Origin: Xylanivirga thermophila
GTDB lineage: Bacteria > Bacillota > Clostridia > Caldicoprobacterales > Xylanivirgaceae
DNA: 64,000 nt
Assembly: GCF_004138105.1 (NCBI RefSeq)
Contig: NZ_RXHQ01000006.1
Span: 62,001 to 126,000 of the forward strand
Reading direction: 5' to 3'
Under the pieces are notes generated by a model, which did no database searches, was not told where the DNA came from, and saw only the letters and a list, made by a program, of their open reading frames with translations. This document shows positions 27,945-37,836 of this stretch, one piece after another; the stretch's first letter is position 1, and each line of letters starts with the position of its first letter. Both the position numbers and the translations under genes were made by a program.

Positions 27945-29261
27945 ATGTCTAAACCTATAGTAGCCGTTGTAGGTCGTCCCAATGTGGGAAAATCTACATT
28001 TTTTAATCAATTAGTAGGTAAACGTATATCCATAGTAGATGATAGGCCTGGTGTTACCAGGGACAGGATATATGCCGATGCAGAATGGTTGAATTATAAG
28101 TTTACATTGGTGGATACGGGCGGTATAGATACAATAAAGGACGATGAGCTGGTGGGGGAGATGCGTGATCAAGCCCAGATAGCCATAGAGACTGCCGATG
28201 TGATATTATTTTTGGTGGATGGCAAGGATGGAGTGACGCCAGCAGATTACGAGGTGGCAAATCTTCTTAGACGGACTAAAAAGCCGGTGGTGCTAGCTGT
28301 TAACAAAATAGATGCACCACATGAAGAACATGTGTTATATGATTTTTATGGTTTGGGCGTTGGAGAGCCCTATTCCATATCTGCAATACATAAGATAGGC
28401 ATAGGGGATCTTTTAGATGAGATAGTAAGGCATTTTCCGGAGGATATGTCCTATGAAGAGGATGATGAGGTAATAAAAATAGCGGTGGTAGGAAAGCCAA
28501 ATGCAGGTAAATCATCCCTTGTAAATCAGATACTTGGGGAAGAGCGGGCAATAGTTAGCGATATACCCGGTACTACTAGGGATGCAATAGATACTCCATT
28601 TGAAATAGATGGTAAGAAGTATGTAATAATAGATACGGCCGGTATAAGGCGTAAAAGCAAAATAGAGCACCCTTTAGAGAGGTATAGCGTTATAAGGGCA
28701 TTATCTGCCATTAGAAGATGTGATATTGCCCTTATTGTGATAGACTCGACAGAGGAGGTAACGGAACAGGATACCAAGATAGCAGGTCTGGTGCAAGAGG
28801 AAGGAAAAGCATCCATAATAGTGATGAATAAATGGGATCTTGTGGATAAGGAGACCAATACCATTAATGAATATCGGAAAAAGCTCAAGACAAAGCTTCA
28901 CTTTATGGATTATTCCCCAGATATATTTATATCTGCAAAGACAGGGCAGAGGGTAAATAGAATAATGAAAATGGTAGACGATGTAAATAGTCATTATACA
29001 TACAGGGTACCTACGGGAATTTTAAATGATTGTTTAGCCGATGCCATTGCTATTACACCTCCACCTTCCGATAAGGGGAGACGCCTTAGTATATACTATG
29101 CGGCACAGGTATCAATAAAGCCACCAACGTTTGTACTATTTGTTAATGATCCGGGGCTTATGCATTTTTCATATGAAAGATACCTGGAAAATTATTTTCG
29201 CAGGACATTTGATTTGGAAGGTACACCCATTCGTATTATAGTGCGGGAGCGTACCAAGTAA
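27945..29261 (+). CDS. der: ribosome-assembly GTPase Der (EngA)
   Basis: 438 aa protein with two tandem G domains and a C-terminal KH-like domain; needed for 50S subunit maturation. G1 motifs GRPNVGKST (residues 10-18) and GKPNAGKSS (second domain), G3 DTGG and DTAG, G4 NKID and NKWD. Start ATG follows AAGGAGG. Full length, nothing missing. Confidence 0.98.
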   Translation: MSKPIVAVVGRPNVGKSTFFNQLVGKRISIVDDRPGVTRDRIYADAEWLNYKFTLVDTGGIDTIKDDELVGEMRDQAQIAIETADVILFLVDGKDGVTPADYEVANLLRRTKKPVVLAVNKIDAPHEEHVLYDFYGLGVGEPYSISAIHKIGIGDLLDEIVRHFPEDMSYEEDDEVIKIAVVGKPNAGKSSLVNQILGEERAIVSDIPGTTRDAIDTPFEIDGKKYVIIDTAGIRRKSKIEHPLERYSVIRALSAIRRCDIALIVIDSTEEVTEQDTKIAGLVQEEGKASIIVMNKWDLVDKETNTINEYRKKLKTKLHFMDYSPDIFISAKTGQRVNRIMKMVDDVNSHYTYRVPTGILNDCLADAIAITPPPSDKGRRLSIYYAAQVSIKPPTFVLFVNDPGLMHFSYERYLENYFRRTFDLEGTPIRIIVRERTK

Positions 29262-29282
29262 GGAAATGGAGGTAGGGGCAAG

Positions 29283-29870
29283 ATGACCAGATATATACTT
29301 TGTGCAGTCATTGGGTATCTTATAGGGAATATATCCCCTTCATATTTGTTGGGGAGGGGTACAAAAAATATAGATATAAGGGAGCATGGTAGCGGCAATG
29401 CAGGTGCTACTAATACATTCAGGGTATTAGGTTCTAAGATGGGATTATTGGTATTTTTATGTGATGTGTTGAAAGGAGTAGTATCAGTATTTATAGGCAG
29501 ATGGATAGGTGGAGAATACGGTGGGATTATAAGTGCCGTATCTGCCGTTTCAGGTCATAACTGGCCTATAGTATTGGGCTTTAAGGGGGGGAAGGGTATA
29601 GCAGCTTCTTTAGGTACACTGTTTATCCTCGCCCCAGATATAGCACTTATAATGTTTGCCATTGGTGTAGTAATAATACTTACTACCAAATATGTATCCC
29701 TAGCTTCTATAATTACTACTATTTTGCTTCCCATATGTATATGGATAAGAGGGTATTCAAGGGCATATATAGTTTATGGAGTGATTATAGCTGCTATGGC
29801 ACTTTATAGACATAAATCCAATATATCCAGGTTGATTTCGGGTAAAGAAAATAAAATTAAAATTTTTTAG
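29283..29870 (+). CDS. plsY: acyl-phosphate:glycerol-3-phosphate acyltransferase PlsY
   Basis: Membrane enzyme that makes lysophosphatidic acid from acyl-phosphate and G3P. 195 aa, about five spans, with the three family motifs: GSGNAGATNTFRVLG, GHNWPIVLGFKGGKGIA and the TTKYVSLASI loop. TGGAGGTAGGGG before the ATG. In Bacillus, der is followed by gpsA and spoIVA; here plsY stands in that gap and gpsA is absent. Confidence 0.95.
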   Translation: MTRYILCAVIGYLIGNISPSYLLGRGTKNIDIREHGSGNAGATNTFRVLGSKMGLLVFLCDVLKGVVSVFIGRWIGGEYGGIISAVSAVSGHNWPIVLGFKGGKGIAASLGTLFILAPDIALIMFAIGVVIILTTKYVSLASIITTILLPICIWIRGYSRAYIVYGVIIAAMALYRHKSNISRLISGKENKIKIF

Positions 29871-29970
29871 CCATAACTTGTCATAATCCTTCTCTTTTTT
29901 AAATATATATATATTGCTAAACAGCGTATTGTATTTGCCATTTGTATATGTAGGGGAGGAAAGGAAGGCT

Positions 29971-31449
29971 ATGGAGAAATTTGATTTATACAGGGATATT
30001 GCTGAGCGTACCGACGGCGATATATACATTGGCGTAGTAGGACCTGTAAGGACGGGAAAGTCGACCCTTATAAAGAGTTTTATGGAACTTCTGGTATTGC
30101 CCAATATAGATAATGATTTCAAGAGGGAGCGGGCAAAGGATGAGATGCCACAGAGCGGATCTGGACGGACCATAATGACTACGCAGCCAAAATTCGTACC
30201 AAACGAGGCGGTGGAGATCAGCCTAAAGGAAAATGCCAGTCTTAAGATAAGGCTAGTAGACTGTGTAGGTTATATGGTAAAGGGAGCAATGGGCCATATG
30301 GAAGATGATCATCCAAGGATGGTACGCACCCCATGGTATGATTATGATATTCCATTTGAAGAGGCAGCAGAACTAGGTACCCGCAAGGTTATTGCAGAGC
30401 ATTCTACCATAGGATTGGTAGTTACCACCGATGGCAGCATAACGGATATACCCCGTTCAAACTATGTAGAGGCTGAAGAGAGAGTGGTACGGGAATTAAA
30501 GGAACTTAATAAGCCTTTTGTCATAATACTTAACTCCAGGCAGCCAAATAGTCAGGATACTGTTAACATGAGGGATGCCTTGGAAGAGAAATATGATGTG
30601 CCTGTACTGGCTTTGGATGTTTTACACCTTGAGCTAAAGGATATAAACGAGATATTGAGCAATATATTATTTGAATTTCCACTTACAGAGATTAGGATTG
30701 ACATACCCAAATGGGTACAGACATTGGATGAGGATCACTGGCTTATAGGGCATATCCTAGATTCTATAACCGCATCCATGGATAACCTTTACAGGGTACG
30801 GGATGTGGAAGGACTTAGTTTGGCATTTGAAGAGTCGGAATTTATTGATAGGCCCAGTATAGATAATATCAGTTTAGGTACAGGTGAAGTGGAGATAGGG
30901 GTAAATACTAAGTCTGGCATGTTCTACAAAGTACTAGGTGAAGAGTGTGGATATACCATAGAGGGCGATTATCAGCTCATTGGACTTATGAAGGAATTAT
31001 CTGCAGCAAAGAAGGAATATGATAGGGTAGCGGATGCCCTTAGGGATGTGAGAGAGACGGGATATGGCATGGTGCCACCTTCAATGGATGAATTGGCATT
31101 AGAGGAGCCGGAGATAGTAAAGCAGGGTAATAGATTTGGTGTCAGATTGAAGGCGAGTGCGCCGTCGCTGCATTTTATAAGGGCTGATATAGAGACAGAG
31201 GTATCGCCTATTGTGGGGACTGAAAAGGAAAGTGAGGAGCTTATAAGATACATATTGGAGGAGTTTGAAACCGATCCATCTAAGATATGGGATTCAAATA
31301 TATTTGGCAAGTCTCTGCATGAGCTTGTTAAGGAAGGGCTCTCAAATAAGCTTATGCGTATGCCAGATGATGCGCAGATGAAGATTCAGGAGACTCTGCA
31401 GCGCATAATAAATGATGGTAGTGGCGGGCTAATATGTATAATATTATAG
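29971..31449 (+). CDS. spoIVA: stage IV sporulation protein A (coat morphogenetic ATPase)
   Basis: Mother-cell ATPase that polymerises on the forespore surface as the base of the coat. 492 aa, the normal length. TRAFAC-type P-loop GPVRTGKS at residues 24-31, followed by RAKDEMPQSGSGRTIMTTQ with the catalytic threonines, DCVGY and TTDGS. The C-terminus GSGGLICIIL is the conserved tail. ATG at 29971 follows AGGAAAGGAAGG; the earlier in-frame ATG at 29914 has no ribosome site and would add non-conserved residues. A terminator follows. Confidence 0.97.
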   Translation: MEKFDLYRDIAERTDGDIYIGVVGPVRTGKSTLIKSFMELLVLPNIDNDFKRERAKDEMPQSGSGRTIMTTQPKFVPNEAVEISLKENASLKIRLVDCVGYMVKGAMGHMEDDHPRMVRTPWYDYDIPFEEAAELGTRKVIAEHSTIGLVVTTDGSITDIPRSNYVEAEERVVRELKELNKPFVIILNSRQPNSQDTVNMRDALEEKYDVPVLALDVLHLELKDINEILSNILFEFPLTEIRIDIPKWVQTLDEDHWLIGHILDSITASMDNLYRVRDVEGLSLAFEESEFIDRPSIDNISLGTGEVEIGVNTKSGMFYKVLGEECGYTIEGDYQLIGLMKELSAAKKEYDRVADALRDVRETGYGMVPPSMDELALEEPEIVKQGNRFGVRLKASAPSLHFIRADIETEVSPIVGTEKESEELIRYILEEFETDPSKIWDSNIFGKSLHELVKEGLSNKLMRMPDDAQMKIQETLQRIINDGSGGLICIIL

Positions 31450-31461
31450 TAATAAATTAAA

Positions 31462-31498
31462 ATAAAAGCCGTTTCTTATGAAATGGCTTTTATTTTTG
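31462..31498 (+). terminator. intrinsic terminator after spoIVA
   Basis: A 14-bp stem (31462-31475 with 31480-31493, one G-T pair), 4-base loop and five T. It ends the block that begins with the DUF1614 gene. Confidence 0.9.
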
Positions 31499-31880
31499 CG
31501 CAAAAAATGAACAAAGAATTACAAAAAAGGACAAAGAACATTCAAATATTCTATGTTATAATATATTAAAATAGATTACTAAACAATCCAAAATAATGCA
31601 ATAGCATTTTTATCTAACTGTTAATTTTTCACAAAAAGTTTTTGAATCTATGTATGGAGGTGTTGTATTCATTTTATATTAATTCAGGGTAATATATAAC
31701 ACATACCATTATTACAAGTGTGTTTTAAAGGGACAATGTATAGACATTAGATTTGTTGTTATACTAATAATATATATTGGAGATTACGGGAAAAACTGTA
31801 GAAACAATGGTATATAACGGGATGTGGCAAATATAGCTGCATTTCGTTATAAAATATAATCTTAAGAGGAGGTTTTATAA
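31498..31880. other. 383-bp non-coding leader region of the sugar ABC operon, with a 16-bp hairpin
   Basis: AT-rich stretch without a credible ORF. Near its end, 31813-31828 and 31836-31851 form a 16-bp uninterrupted stem (four G-U pairs) around the loop AAATATA, 15-30 bases before the ribosome site of the binding-protein gene. There is no T-run, so it is not a terminator on either strand. A -10-like TATACT occurs at 31760-31765 without a convincing -35. Confidence 0.6.
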
Positions 31881-33185
31881 ATGAAGAACTTCAAAAAAGC
31901 AATAGTTTTGGTTTTATGCATGGTACTTATATTTACAACTGCATGTGGCAAGAGCGAAGAACCAAAGGATCAGCAAGGTGCTGATAAGACTGATAAGGAA
32001 CAGGTATCTGATAAGGAAGGCAAAATGGAGGGTGAGATAACATTCTGGACATTGTCATTAAGTCCTACCTTTGATGATTATCTCAATGGGGTAATTGATA
32101 GTTTTGAAAAGGAGAATACCGGTGTAAAGGTTGTATGGCAGGATATTCCTTTTGATCAGGCTGAGCAGCAGACACTTGCTGCAGCATCAGCAGGGAATTT
32201 AGCCGATGTTGTAAACCTAAATACCGACTTTTTAAAGAAGCTTGGCGCATTAGGGGCACTTGTAAACATGGATGAAGCTGCTTCTGATGTAAAAGATGAT
32301 TATTTTGAAGGTGCCTGGAATGCCGGTAAGGTAAATGGTACTGCCTATGCAATTCCATGGTATCTAAGCAATAGTGTAATGCTTTACAATAAAGAGCTAT
32401 TAAAAGAGGCAGGTTTTGATAATCCTCCTGCTACAGATGAAGAGGCATGGGAGATGTCAAAAACTATTCATGAAAAAACAGGGGCTTATGGCAATACTGT
32501 AGGCGATATACATCTTTATTTTCCAATGAATGGTATACCGTTGGTATCGGAAGATGGTACTAAAGCTGCATTTAATACGCCAGAGGCATTGGAAAAGATC
32601 AAATTCTTTAAGGAAAAATATGACGAGGGATTGATTCCTGATGAGATGTTATTGAGTCAGGCCAATGTACCAGAATGGTATGCTCAGGAAAAGCTAGCAT
32701 GGTGGCAGACAGGTCCCCAGTTGTTTAGACAGGTTAAGGATTTGTCTCCAGAGGTATATGATAAATCCGATGCAGCTCCCGCCATATTAGGTTCATTGGG
32801 CAAATCTTCTATGGCAGTTATGAACGTAGCCGTTTCTGCCAAAAGTAAGAATCAGGATGCAGCTGTAGCATTTGCAAAATATATTACAAATGGTAAGAAC
32901 CAGCTGGAATTCTGTAAGATAGTTTCTATCTTACCATCAGTTATTGAAGCGGCAGAGGATGAGTTCTTTACTAAGGGTGCAGATTCAGATGATCCTGCAG
33001 AAAAGGGTAAATACTATTCTGCACAGCAGCTTGAAAATGCTGAAGACTTCTTTGTGCCTGTTGAAAACATATCTCAAATAAATAAGGTTATAAATGAAGA
33101 ATTCCATAAGGTTATGCTGGATAATAAGGATCCTCAGAAGGCATTGGATGATGCGGAGAAACAGGTTAATGATCTGTTAAAATAA
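31881..33185 (+). CDS. carbohydrate ABC transporter substrate-binding lipoprotein
   Basis: 434 aa family-1 solute-binding protein. The lipoprotein signal ends at Cys22 (FTTAC), followed by a Lys/Asp/Glu-rich linker, then GEITFWTLSLSPTFDDY and the MalE/UgpB-type core (GTAYAIPWYLSNSVMLYNKELL). The sugar cannot be named from the sequence. AGAGGAGG stands 8 bp before the ATG. The hairpin right after the stop fits the common pattern in which the binding protein is made in excess over the permeases. Confidence 0.9.
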   Translation: MKNFKKAIVLVLCMVLIFTTACGKSEEPKDQQGADKTDKEQVSDKEGKMEGEITFWTLSLSPTFDDYLNGVIDSFEKENTGVKVVWQDIPFDQAEQQTLAAASAGNLADVVNLNTDFLKKLGALGALVNMDEAASDVKDDYFEGAWNAGKVNGTAYAIPWYLSNSVMLYNKELLKEAGFDNPPATDEEAWEMSKTIHEKTGAYGNTVGDIHLYFPMNGIPLVSEDGTKAAFNTPEALEKIKFFKEKYDEGLIPDEMLLSQANVPEWYAQEKLAWWQTGPQLFRQVKDLSPEVYDKSDAAPAILGSLGKSSMAVMNVAVSAKSKNQDAAVAFAKYITNGKNQLEFCKIVSILPSVIEAAEDEFFTKGADSDDPAEKGKYYSAQQLENAEDFFVPVENISQINKVINEEFHKVMLDNKDPQKALDDAEKQVNDLLK

Positions 33186-33197
33186 CTTAATATAGGG

Positions 33198-33240
33198 TTT
33201 CAATTGGCTGTGTAATAAATACAGCCAATTGAAATATTTT
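33198..33240 (+). terminator. intercistronic hairpin/terminator after the binding-protein gene
   Basis: A 14-bp perfect stem (33198-33211 with 33221-33234) and a 9-base loop, followed by TATTTTTATTT. Partial termination here would set the ratio of binding protein to permeases. Confidence 0.82.
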
Positions 33241-33283
33241 TATTTGAAGTAAGTTTTACTTTTCTATAGAAGGAGGACATCGT

Positions 33284-34141
33284 ATGTATAAACCTCGTCA
33301 TGCATGGATGTTTTTAATGATACCGGGGATATTTTTGATTATCTTTACCCTGCTTCCCACTATTGGAGCAGTAGGATTGAGTTTTACAGACTATAATGTA
33401 TTTACTCCTTCAAAATGGGTAGGCGGTCAAAATTATGCCAAAATATTACACGATGCAAAGTTTTGGAGTGCGATAAAAAATACTATCTATTACTGGATTT
33501 TGGTAACTCCTGCATTGACCATATTTTCAATTCTTCTCGCTGTACTTGTAAATAGGGATGTAAAGGGCGTTTCTGTATATAGGCTTATATATTATTTTCC
33601 AGTTTTAATCTCTGTAGTTGTAACGGCGATGTTATGGAAATGGATGTTTCAAGAAGATGGAATCATCAATTATTTATTGCATCTATTCGGAGTTGCGCCA
33701 AAGGCATGGCTTACCAGTAGAAATCTAGTAATACCTAGCTTAGCAATAGTGACCATTTGGCAGGGCCTAGGGTATTATATGCTGTTTTATCTTGCAGGAT
33801 TACAATCTATTCCCAATGATCTATATGAGGCTGCAGACATAGAGGGCGCAGGATTTTGGAAAAAGCAGTGGTATGTTACTATTCCACTGTTAAGGCCGGT
33901 AATATTCTTTGTAGCAGTAGTTTCAACCATGTCGGCTTTTAAAGAATTTACTCTTATGCTTACAATGACAAATGGTGGCCCCATTGGAGCATCAACGACT
34001 GTAGTATTTTTAGTATTTGAAAAGGCATTTGAGCAGCTGCAGATGGGTTATGCCAGTGCTATTTCCTGCATTTTGTTTTTGATTATCCTATTGATAACTC
34101 TGCTAAATCAAAAAGTACTGGATAAGGATAATCAGGTATAG
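33284..34141 (+). CDS. sugar ABC transporter permease (MalF/UgpA type)
   Basis: 285 aa, six membrane spans; the permease signature LYEAADIEGAGFWKKQWYVTIPLL sits near residue 180. AGAAGGAGG before the ATG. Pairs with the next gene 12 bp downstream. No ATPase gene is in the cluster, so a shared MsmX-type ATPase elsewhere is likely, as is usual for such Firmicute transporters. Confidence 0.93.
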   Translation: MYKPRHAWMFLMIPGIFLIIFTLLPTIGAVGLSFTDYNVFTPSKWVGGQNYAKILHDAKFWSAIKNTIYYWILVTPALTIFSILLAVLVNRDVKGVSVYRLIYYFPVLISVVVTAMLWKWMFQEDGIINYLLHLFGVAPKAWLTSRNLVIPSLAIVTIWQGLGYYMLFYLAGLQSIPNDLYEAADIEGAGFWKKQWYVTIPLLRPVIFFVAVVSTMSAFKEFTLMLTMTNGGPIGASTTVVFLVFEKAFEQLQMGYASAISCILFLIILLITLLNQKVLDKDNQV

Positions 34142-34153
34142 GAAGGTGGTATT

Positions 34154-34999
34154 ATGGAGAAAAGACATGTAAACAAGAGAAAGCTGGTTAATAATATAAT
34201 TCTGCATGTTGTATTAATTATAATTGCGTTGGCAACTATTACTCCGTTTTTGTGGACCTTGTCCACATCATTAAAGGGGCAGAATGAAGCGGTGTTTTCC
34301 ATTCCCCCAAAATTTATCCCGGAAAATGCAACTTTTGAAAACTATGCAGTTGTATGGAATACTTTGCCTATTCCAAGATACTTTATAAATAGTGTGATAT
34401 TAGCAGCATTTGGTGTCATATTACCTGTTATATTGTGTTCTATGGCAGCATTTCCCCTAGCACGTATGGAGTTTAAGGGAAAACAGGCAGTTTTTTTGAC
34501 TATTATGGCTACCATGATGATACCTGGAGAAGTTACAATGATCCCCACATATTTGATAATAAATAAGGTAGGCTTAATGGGGAATTATGCGGGTATTATA
34601 CTTCCGGCTGCAGTATCTGCCTTTGGAATATTCCTCATGCGCCAGGCATTCCTTGGCATACCTAAGGAGATAGAAGAATCGGCTCTAATCGATGGTGCGA
34701 GTGTATGGAGAATATGGTTTTCCATATTGATGCCTATGGTGAAGCCAAATATTGCAACATTGTCTATTTTAAGTTTTATAGGGGCATGGAATAATTTCCT
34801 ATGGCCGTTATTGGTTTTAAAAGATCCAAATACCTATCCCCTTACCCTTGGTTTATACAAGCTGCAGGGGACTTTTGTTGCAAATACAAGGCTGATAGCA
34901 TCTGGGGCGATGATTGCCCTCGTACCGATTTTGATTGTATTCTTATTTTTCCAGAGATACTTTATTGAAGCTGCATATTCTAGCGCTGTAAAAGGCTGA
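34154..34999 (+). CDS. sugar ABC transporter permease (MalG/UgpE type)
   Basis: 281 aa, six spans, with IEESALIDGASVWRIWFSILMPMV as the permease loop and a C-terminal QRYFIEAAYSSAVKG typical of CUT1 permeases. GGAAGGTGG before the ATG. Last transport component of the cluster; the DUF4855 gene follows 28 bp later. Confidence 0.93.
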   Translation: MEKRHVNKRKLVNNIILHVVLIIIALATITPFLWTLSTSLKGQNEAVFSIPPKFIPENATFENYAVVWNTLPIPRYFINSVILAAFGVILPVILCSMAAFPLARMEFKGKQAVFLTIMATMMIPGEVTMIPTYLIINKVGLMGNYAGIILPAAVSAFGIFLMRQAFLGIPKEIEESALIDGASVWRIWFSILMPMVKPNIATLSILSFIGAWNNFLWPLLVLKDPNTYPLTLGLYKLQGTFVANTRLIASGAMIALVPILIVFLFFQRYFIEAAYSSAVKG

Positions 35000-35027
35000 T
35001 TTGGATAATACGATAAGGAGTGTAGAT

Positions 35028-36125
35028 ATGGCATATTTCAAGCCAGATAGAAAAGACTTTAATCATATGAGACATCTAATACTGGTGGGTGGGAATACAG
35101 ATGAAGCTTGGACTAAAGAAGATTTTGCACATTATGTTACCCACTTAGACAGGGATGGACAGCCAGATGACTGGATGTTTGATACTTTTGCATTTTGGCA
35201 TTTTAAATCTCCAAAAGGGGGATTTCTATATTCGGACATTAATATTGGTACTACTAGAGTAGGAGAAGGTAATTTTTATGCAGTTCCTGCTCCAAATCCT
35301 GGTACCAAAGAGGATTGGCTATCCATAATAGATTGGTATTTTGAGCCAAATATATTTGCCCATGCCTTGGATATGGCAATTGAAGAGGCGGAGCAAAAGC
35401 TTGGGAAAAGAGAGCATAAGGTAAATCTTGTGATTACCATTCCGTATCCTGGACCATTGCAGACTCAATTTGGTGAGATTGACGGACAAAAACTGAATTT
35501 TAGTACCACTGGACAGAACCTTGATATGGCTACAAGGCAGAGATTAAAGGCATGTATATGGTTTGTGGATGAAATTATAAGGCGCTTTAATGAAAAAAAA
35601 TATAGAAATATAAATCTTTTAGGATTCTATTGGACTTTTGAAACGGTATATAGAAGTTGGGATATAGATGATCATTGGCTATTAAAGGAATTATACAATG
35701 AATTACAAAAAAGAGATATGAAGTTTTTTTGGATACCTTTTTGGAGTTCATATAATGTACACTTATTGGAGGATTATCAGAACTACTATTTTGATTGTGC
35801 ATTTTTACAGCCTAATTATATGTTTTATAAAAGCATTACCGATGTGGATCAAGCAGCAAAAGCAGCTAAGAGGTGTAATGCAGGAATAGAAATGGAGTTT
35901 TATGCTTCCCTTAATGAGCCTATTCAGGTAAAGGATGAACGACTTAAAAGATTTAGGCGATATCTTGAGGGAGGCATAGAATTTGGATATATGACGGAAT
36001 CGGCATGTGCCTGGTTTGATGGCGGAAAAGCTATTTTCAAACTATATCATCATGTTGATCCGGCGGAACGTGGGTACTATGATGATATATATGAGTTTGT
36101 TTCCGGGACTTACAAGGCAAAATAA
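35028..36125 (+). CDS. DUF4855 family protein
   Basis: 365 aa, no signal peptide, rich in aromatic residues. Landmarks I associate with DUF4855 are HLILVGGNT, DTFAFWHFKSPKGG, LLGFYWTFETV, WIPFWSSYN and a Glu pair in GIEMEFYASLNEP. The acidic residues in strand-end positions (YWTFE, EMEFY) resemble a glycoside-hydrolase-like TIM barrel, but no catalytic activity is known to me. Its position after sugar permeases suggests it acts on the imported sugar in the cytoplasm. ATG at 35028 with AAGGAG 10 bp before. Confidence 0.78.
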   Translation: MAYFKPDRKDFNHMRHLILVGGNTDEAWTKEDFAHYVTHLDRDGQPDDWMFDTFAFWHFKSPKGGFLYSDINIGTTRVGEGNFYAVPAPNPGTKEDWLSIIDWYFEPNIFAHALDMAIEEAEQKLGKREHKVNLVITIPYPGPLQTQFGEIDGQKLNFSTTGQNLDMATRQRLKACIWFVDEIIRRFNEKKYRNINLLGFYWTFETVYRSWDIDDHWLLKELYNELQKRDMKFFWIPFWSSYNVHLLEDYQNYYFDCAFLQPNYMFYKSITDVDQAAKAAKRCNAGIEMEFYASLNEPIQVKDERLKRFRRYLEGGIEFGYMTESACAWFDGGKAIFKLYHHVDPAERGYYDDIYEFVSGTYKAK

Positions 36126-36128
36126 TAC

Positions 36129-36160
36129 AAAAAGCTGTTGGGTATCCAACAGCTTTTTGT
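36129..36160. terminator. bidirectional terminator between convergent genes
   Basis: A 13-bp stem, 36129-36141 with 36146-36158, loop of four. Runs of A and T on the two sides allow termination for both the DUF4855 gene (+) and the acyl-CoA synthetase gene (-). Confidence 0.88.
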
Positions 36161-36161
36161 A

Positions 36162-37820
36162 TTACATATCATCGTTTTTTCGTATCTCCACTCTGCGGAT
36201 CTTTCCGCTTATGGTCTTTGGGAGCTTTTCTACAAAATCTACTATTCTAGGATATTTATAAGGCGCGGTTACCCGTTTTACATGATCTTGCAGCTCTTTT
36301 TTCAATGCATCAGAGGGTGCATATCCTTTAGATAGGACTATTGTGGCTTTTACTACCTGTCCTCGTATGGGATGGGGTACGCCTGTTATGGCACATTCTA
36401 ATACGGCAGGGTGCTCCATAAGGGCACTTTCTACTTCAAATGGTCCTATTCTATATCCGGAACTTTTTATAACATCGTCTGCCCGTCCTACAAACCAAAA
36501 ATATCCATCTTCATCTTTCCATGCCATATCGCCTGTATAATATATACCATCATGCCATACACTTTTAGTCTTTTCCATATCGCGATAATATCCATCAAAC
36601 ATGCCAACAGGTTTTTCTTGATCCGTATATACCACTATTTGTCCTTCTTCTCCCGCCTCACAGGGATTACCGTTATCATCTAGTATGTCTATATGATAGC
36701 CGGGTACTGGTTTACCCATGGAACCGGGCTTTGGTTCTAGCCAGGGCAGGGTGGCTACTGCAACTGTTAATTCGGTCTGCCCATATCCTTCCATAAGCTT
36801 TAAGCCTGTGGCCTTAAAAAATTGGTTATAGACTTCGGGGTTTAAGGGCTCACCTGCAACTACTGCATATTTAAGGGAGCTTAAATCATATTTTGTAAGA
36901 TCCTCTTTTATCAAAAATCGATATATGGTAGGTGGTGCACAAAAGGTGGTTATCTTGTGGGAGGATATGACATCTAAAAGGCGGGAGGGTTCAAACTTAT
37001 CATAATCATATACAAATACTGCGCTGCCGCATAGCCATTGGCCATATATCTTTCCCCAGACAGCCTTTGCCCATCCCGTATCAGCAACTGTGAGATGTAA
37101 TCCTCCATCCTCCACGTTTTGCCAATAACCTGCTGTTATTATATGGCCTAGAGGGTATGTAAAATCATGCTGCACCATCTTTGGATGCCCTGTTGTCCCT
37201 GAGGTAAAGTATAAAAGGGATATATCATCATTTGATGTGGTGTTTTCGCCTGTAGGCCTTTCAAAATGCTCATCTGCCCTTTTTAACTCTTTAGAGAAGT
37301 CATACCATCCAGGTCTTTTTCCATTTACTGAGATCTTGTATAGGAGAGAAGGGGAATCATCTTGGGCCCTATCTATATGATCCATCACTTCATCTTCAGC
37401 CACTGCAACTATTGCCTTTATATCCGCTGCGTTGTTGCGGTATACTATATCTTTATCGGTAAGCAGGTGTGTAGCAGGTATGCATATTGCACCTATTTTA
37501 TGCAGAGCCAGTATACAAAACCAAAATTCGTATCTTCGCTTAAGTATGAGCATCACAGGATCGCCTTTTTTAATGCCTAAGGATCTAAAAAAATTGGCTG
37601 TCTTATCGCTGTAGTACTTTAGCTCTGAGAATGTAAAAGTAGCCTCTTTTCCTGCTTCATTGCACCATATAAGGGCCTTTTTATCAGGCTGGGTTTTTGC
37701 CAGATAATCCACCACATCATATGCAAAATTGAAATTTTCAGGCACATTTATGCGAAACCTTTGCACAAAGTCATCATAGGATGTAAACTGCGTATTTGTT
37801 ACAAATTTGTCTAAAAGCAT
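36162..37820 (-). CDS. AMP-forming acyl-CoA synthetase (medium-chain/ACSM type)
   Basis: 552 aa adenylate-forming enzyme. Motifs: P-loop [54 protein letters not shown] and the catalytic lysine in KTISGKIRR. The [19 protein letters not shown] stretch is typical of the medium-chain/ACSM and acetyl-CoA-synthetase-like group. Substrate chain length cannot be set from the sequence. It lies 16 bp after the XRE/cupin gene and is probably co-transcribed with it. ATG preceded by AAAGGGG on the - strand. Confidence 0.9.
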   Translation of the reverse strand: MLLDKFVTNTQFTSYDDFVQRFRINVPENFNFAYDVVDYLAKTQPDKKALIWCNEAGKEATFTFSELKYYSDKTANFFRSLGIKKGDPVMLILKRRYEFWFCILALHKIGAICIPATHLLTDKDIVYRNNAADIKAIVAVAEDEVMDHIDRAQDDSPSLLYKISVNGKRPGWYDFSKELKRADEHFERPTGENTTSNDDISLLYFTSGTTGHPKMVQHDFTYPLGHIITAGYWQNVEDGGLHLTVADTGWAKAVWGKIYGQWLCGSAVFVYDYDKFEPSRLLDVISSHKITTFCAPPTIYRFLIKEDLTKYDLSSLKYAVVAGEPLNPEVYNQFFKATGLKLMEGYGQTELTVAVATLPWLEPKPGSMGKPVPGYHIDILDDNGNPCEAGEEGQIVVYTDQEKPVGMFDGYYRDMEKTKSVWHDGIYYTGDMAWKDEDGYFWFVGRADDVIKSSGYRIGPFEVESALMEHPAVLECAITGVPHPIRGQVVKATIVLSKGYAPSDALKKELQDHVKRVTAPYKYPRIVDFVEKLPKTISGKIRRVEIRKNDDM

Positions 37821-37836
37821 ATAATCAGCCCCTTTA

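Noticed and set aside
29880-29970. A sigma-E promoter for spoIVA (TCATAAT plus an AT-rich -10)
   Set aside because: The -10 region is only a run of alternating A/T with no CATA core at the right spacing.
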